From the NCBI GenBank assembly GCA_026770585.1, contig MU646504.1, positions 289,115 to 300,191 on the forward strand: DNA of 11,077 bases. Reading direction: 5' to 3'. The notes below the pieces were generated by a model, which had not been told where the DNA came from, searched no databases, and saw nothing but the letters and a program-made list of their open reading frames with translations. Origin of the DNA: Baffinella frigidus. Its lineage: Eukaryota > Cryptophyceae > Cryptomonadales > Baffinellaceae. Positions 10,454 to 11,077 of this stretch are shown piece by piece; within the stretch, counting starts at the first letter, position 1, and each line of letters begins with the position of its first letter. The translations under genes were made by a program, and so were the position numbers.

Positions 10454-10594
10454 GCACGCTCTTCCCCACCACGCCAGATTGGAAGAGGGGGTTGAATTTT
10501 TCATTGCGCACCAGGGTACGCATGTTGACTTTTGAAACCCCTGCCTTGAGGAGACATTGGCTTTTGGCGACCCCTTCCAAGACTCTGGCGTGGC

Positions 10595-10885
10595 ACCTTC
10601 CGGAACCCTCACGCAACCTCCTCTGGAACCCCCCCACAACCGCCTGCGCTCAACCCCCGAGAACTCCCAGAACCAAGCGCCGTGACGCCCCGGAGTAGAG
10701 CAGTCGAGCAAATGTCTGCAACCAGACGCTCTACTCCCACTCACGCAACCCTCACGCAACCTCCTTCCGGAACCTTCCGGAACCATCTCCCGTGCTCTAC
10801 CCCCGAGAACTTCCCGGAACCAAGCGCGGCAACGCCCCGGAGTAGACCGGTGGATCGAGCAAACGTTCGCAACCAGACGTTCTCG
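10595..10885 (+). repeat. 147-bp tandem duplication
   Basis: ACCCTCACGCAACCTCCT, CCCCCGAGAACT, CCAAGCGC, GCCCCGGAGTAGA, TCGAGCAAA and GCAACCAGACG recur in order with a 147-bp offset (e.g. 10687 and 10834). A long minus-strand ORF (10894-10424) crosses both copies and repeats peptides such as STPGR. It has no known motif, and I treat it as a product of the tandem repeat. Confidence 0.85.
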
Positions 10886-10908
10886 CGCCTCCAACCCCGA
10901 ATCTTAAT

Positions 10909-10955
10909 CTATGTGGACGGCGTTGCCTATGTGGAAGGCGACCTATGTGCAAGGC
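10909..10955 (+). repeat. Short 16-18 bp repeat CTATGTGGACGGCG
   Basis: CTATGTGGACGGCGTTGC, CTATGTGGAAGGCGAC and CTATGTGCAAGG start at 10909, 10927 and 10943. A plus frame reads YVDGVAYVEGD, but the context gives no gene. The rest of the window to 11077 contains a 14-base G run near 11005-11018 and nothing else I can identify. Confidence 0.7.
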
Positions 10956-11077
10956 TTTACACGAGTCAAAAACGCCGTGCTCACCCCCCGGGGTGGGTGC
11001 CATCGGGGGGGGGGGGGTCGGATGCGTGAGCTGACGGGAGGGGAACCTGCTCCCACTTGCTGCCCAGGACGAGCCCG

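Noticed and set aside
10424-10894. 156-codon minus-strand ORF with internal repeats
   Set aside because: The internal repeat equals the 147-bp DNA duplication, and the ORF ends inside MITE G. No known motif.

Overview
This window looks like nuclear DNA of a eukaryotic microbe, most likely an alga or algal relative. It has no bacterial-type operons and no long intact ORFs. It carries interstitial TTTAGGG/CCCTAAA telomere-type arrays and short GC3-rich exons with GT-AG introns, and it is crowded with foldback (MITE-like) inverted-repeat elements. TTTAGGG telomere repeats, AG|G acceptors, weak splice signals and inverted repeats inside introns would suit a dinoflagellate or chromerid. Green algae and other lineages use the same heptamer, so this placement is tentative.

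The one gene I can build with some confidence is a seven-exon plus-strand gene running from 3357 to about 9322. It encodes an ankyrin-repeat protein and is probably incomplete at its 3' end. The exons are 3357-3472, 3564-3684, 5007-5053, 5474-5501, 6030-6086, 7280-7336 and 9220-9322. All splice in frame and give about 176 residues: an MGGSES N-terminus that could be myristoylated, a linker, a degenerate ankyrin repeat (exons 4-5), a good ankyrin repeat split across exons 6 and 7, and the start of another. Exons 3-6 are only 28-57 nt each, in introns of 420-1883 bp.

Layout. 1-1460: an (AT)n tract, dispersed repeats, a short TTTAGGG array and purine/pyrimidine microsatellites, with no convincing gene. 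1467-2193: two foldback elements around a tandem duplication. 2194-3356: a weak possible exon, 172-bp tandem repeats and the region upstream of the gene. 3357-9322: the ankyrin gene. Its second intron holds four or five stacked foldback elements, its third is almost wholly a CCCTAAA array, and its later introns hold more elements and decayed exon copies. 9344-11077: a truncated element, a second copy of exon 7, several tandem repeats and two more foldback elements.

Three patterns stand out. (1) Exons 5, 6 and 7 are each followed within 13-40 bp by a foldback element, and each element is followed at once by a second copy of part of the same exon. (2) One intron consists almost entirely of telomere-like repeat. 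(3) Four foldback elements with largely different outer arms share a core of 59-60 bp bounded by AAAATTACTACAC and GTGTAGTAATTTT. All of this was read by eye; splice sites and element ends are predictions.
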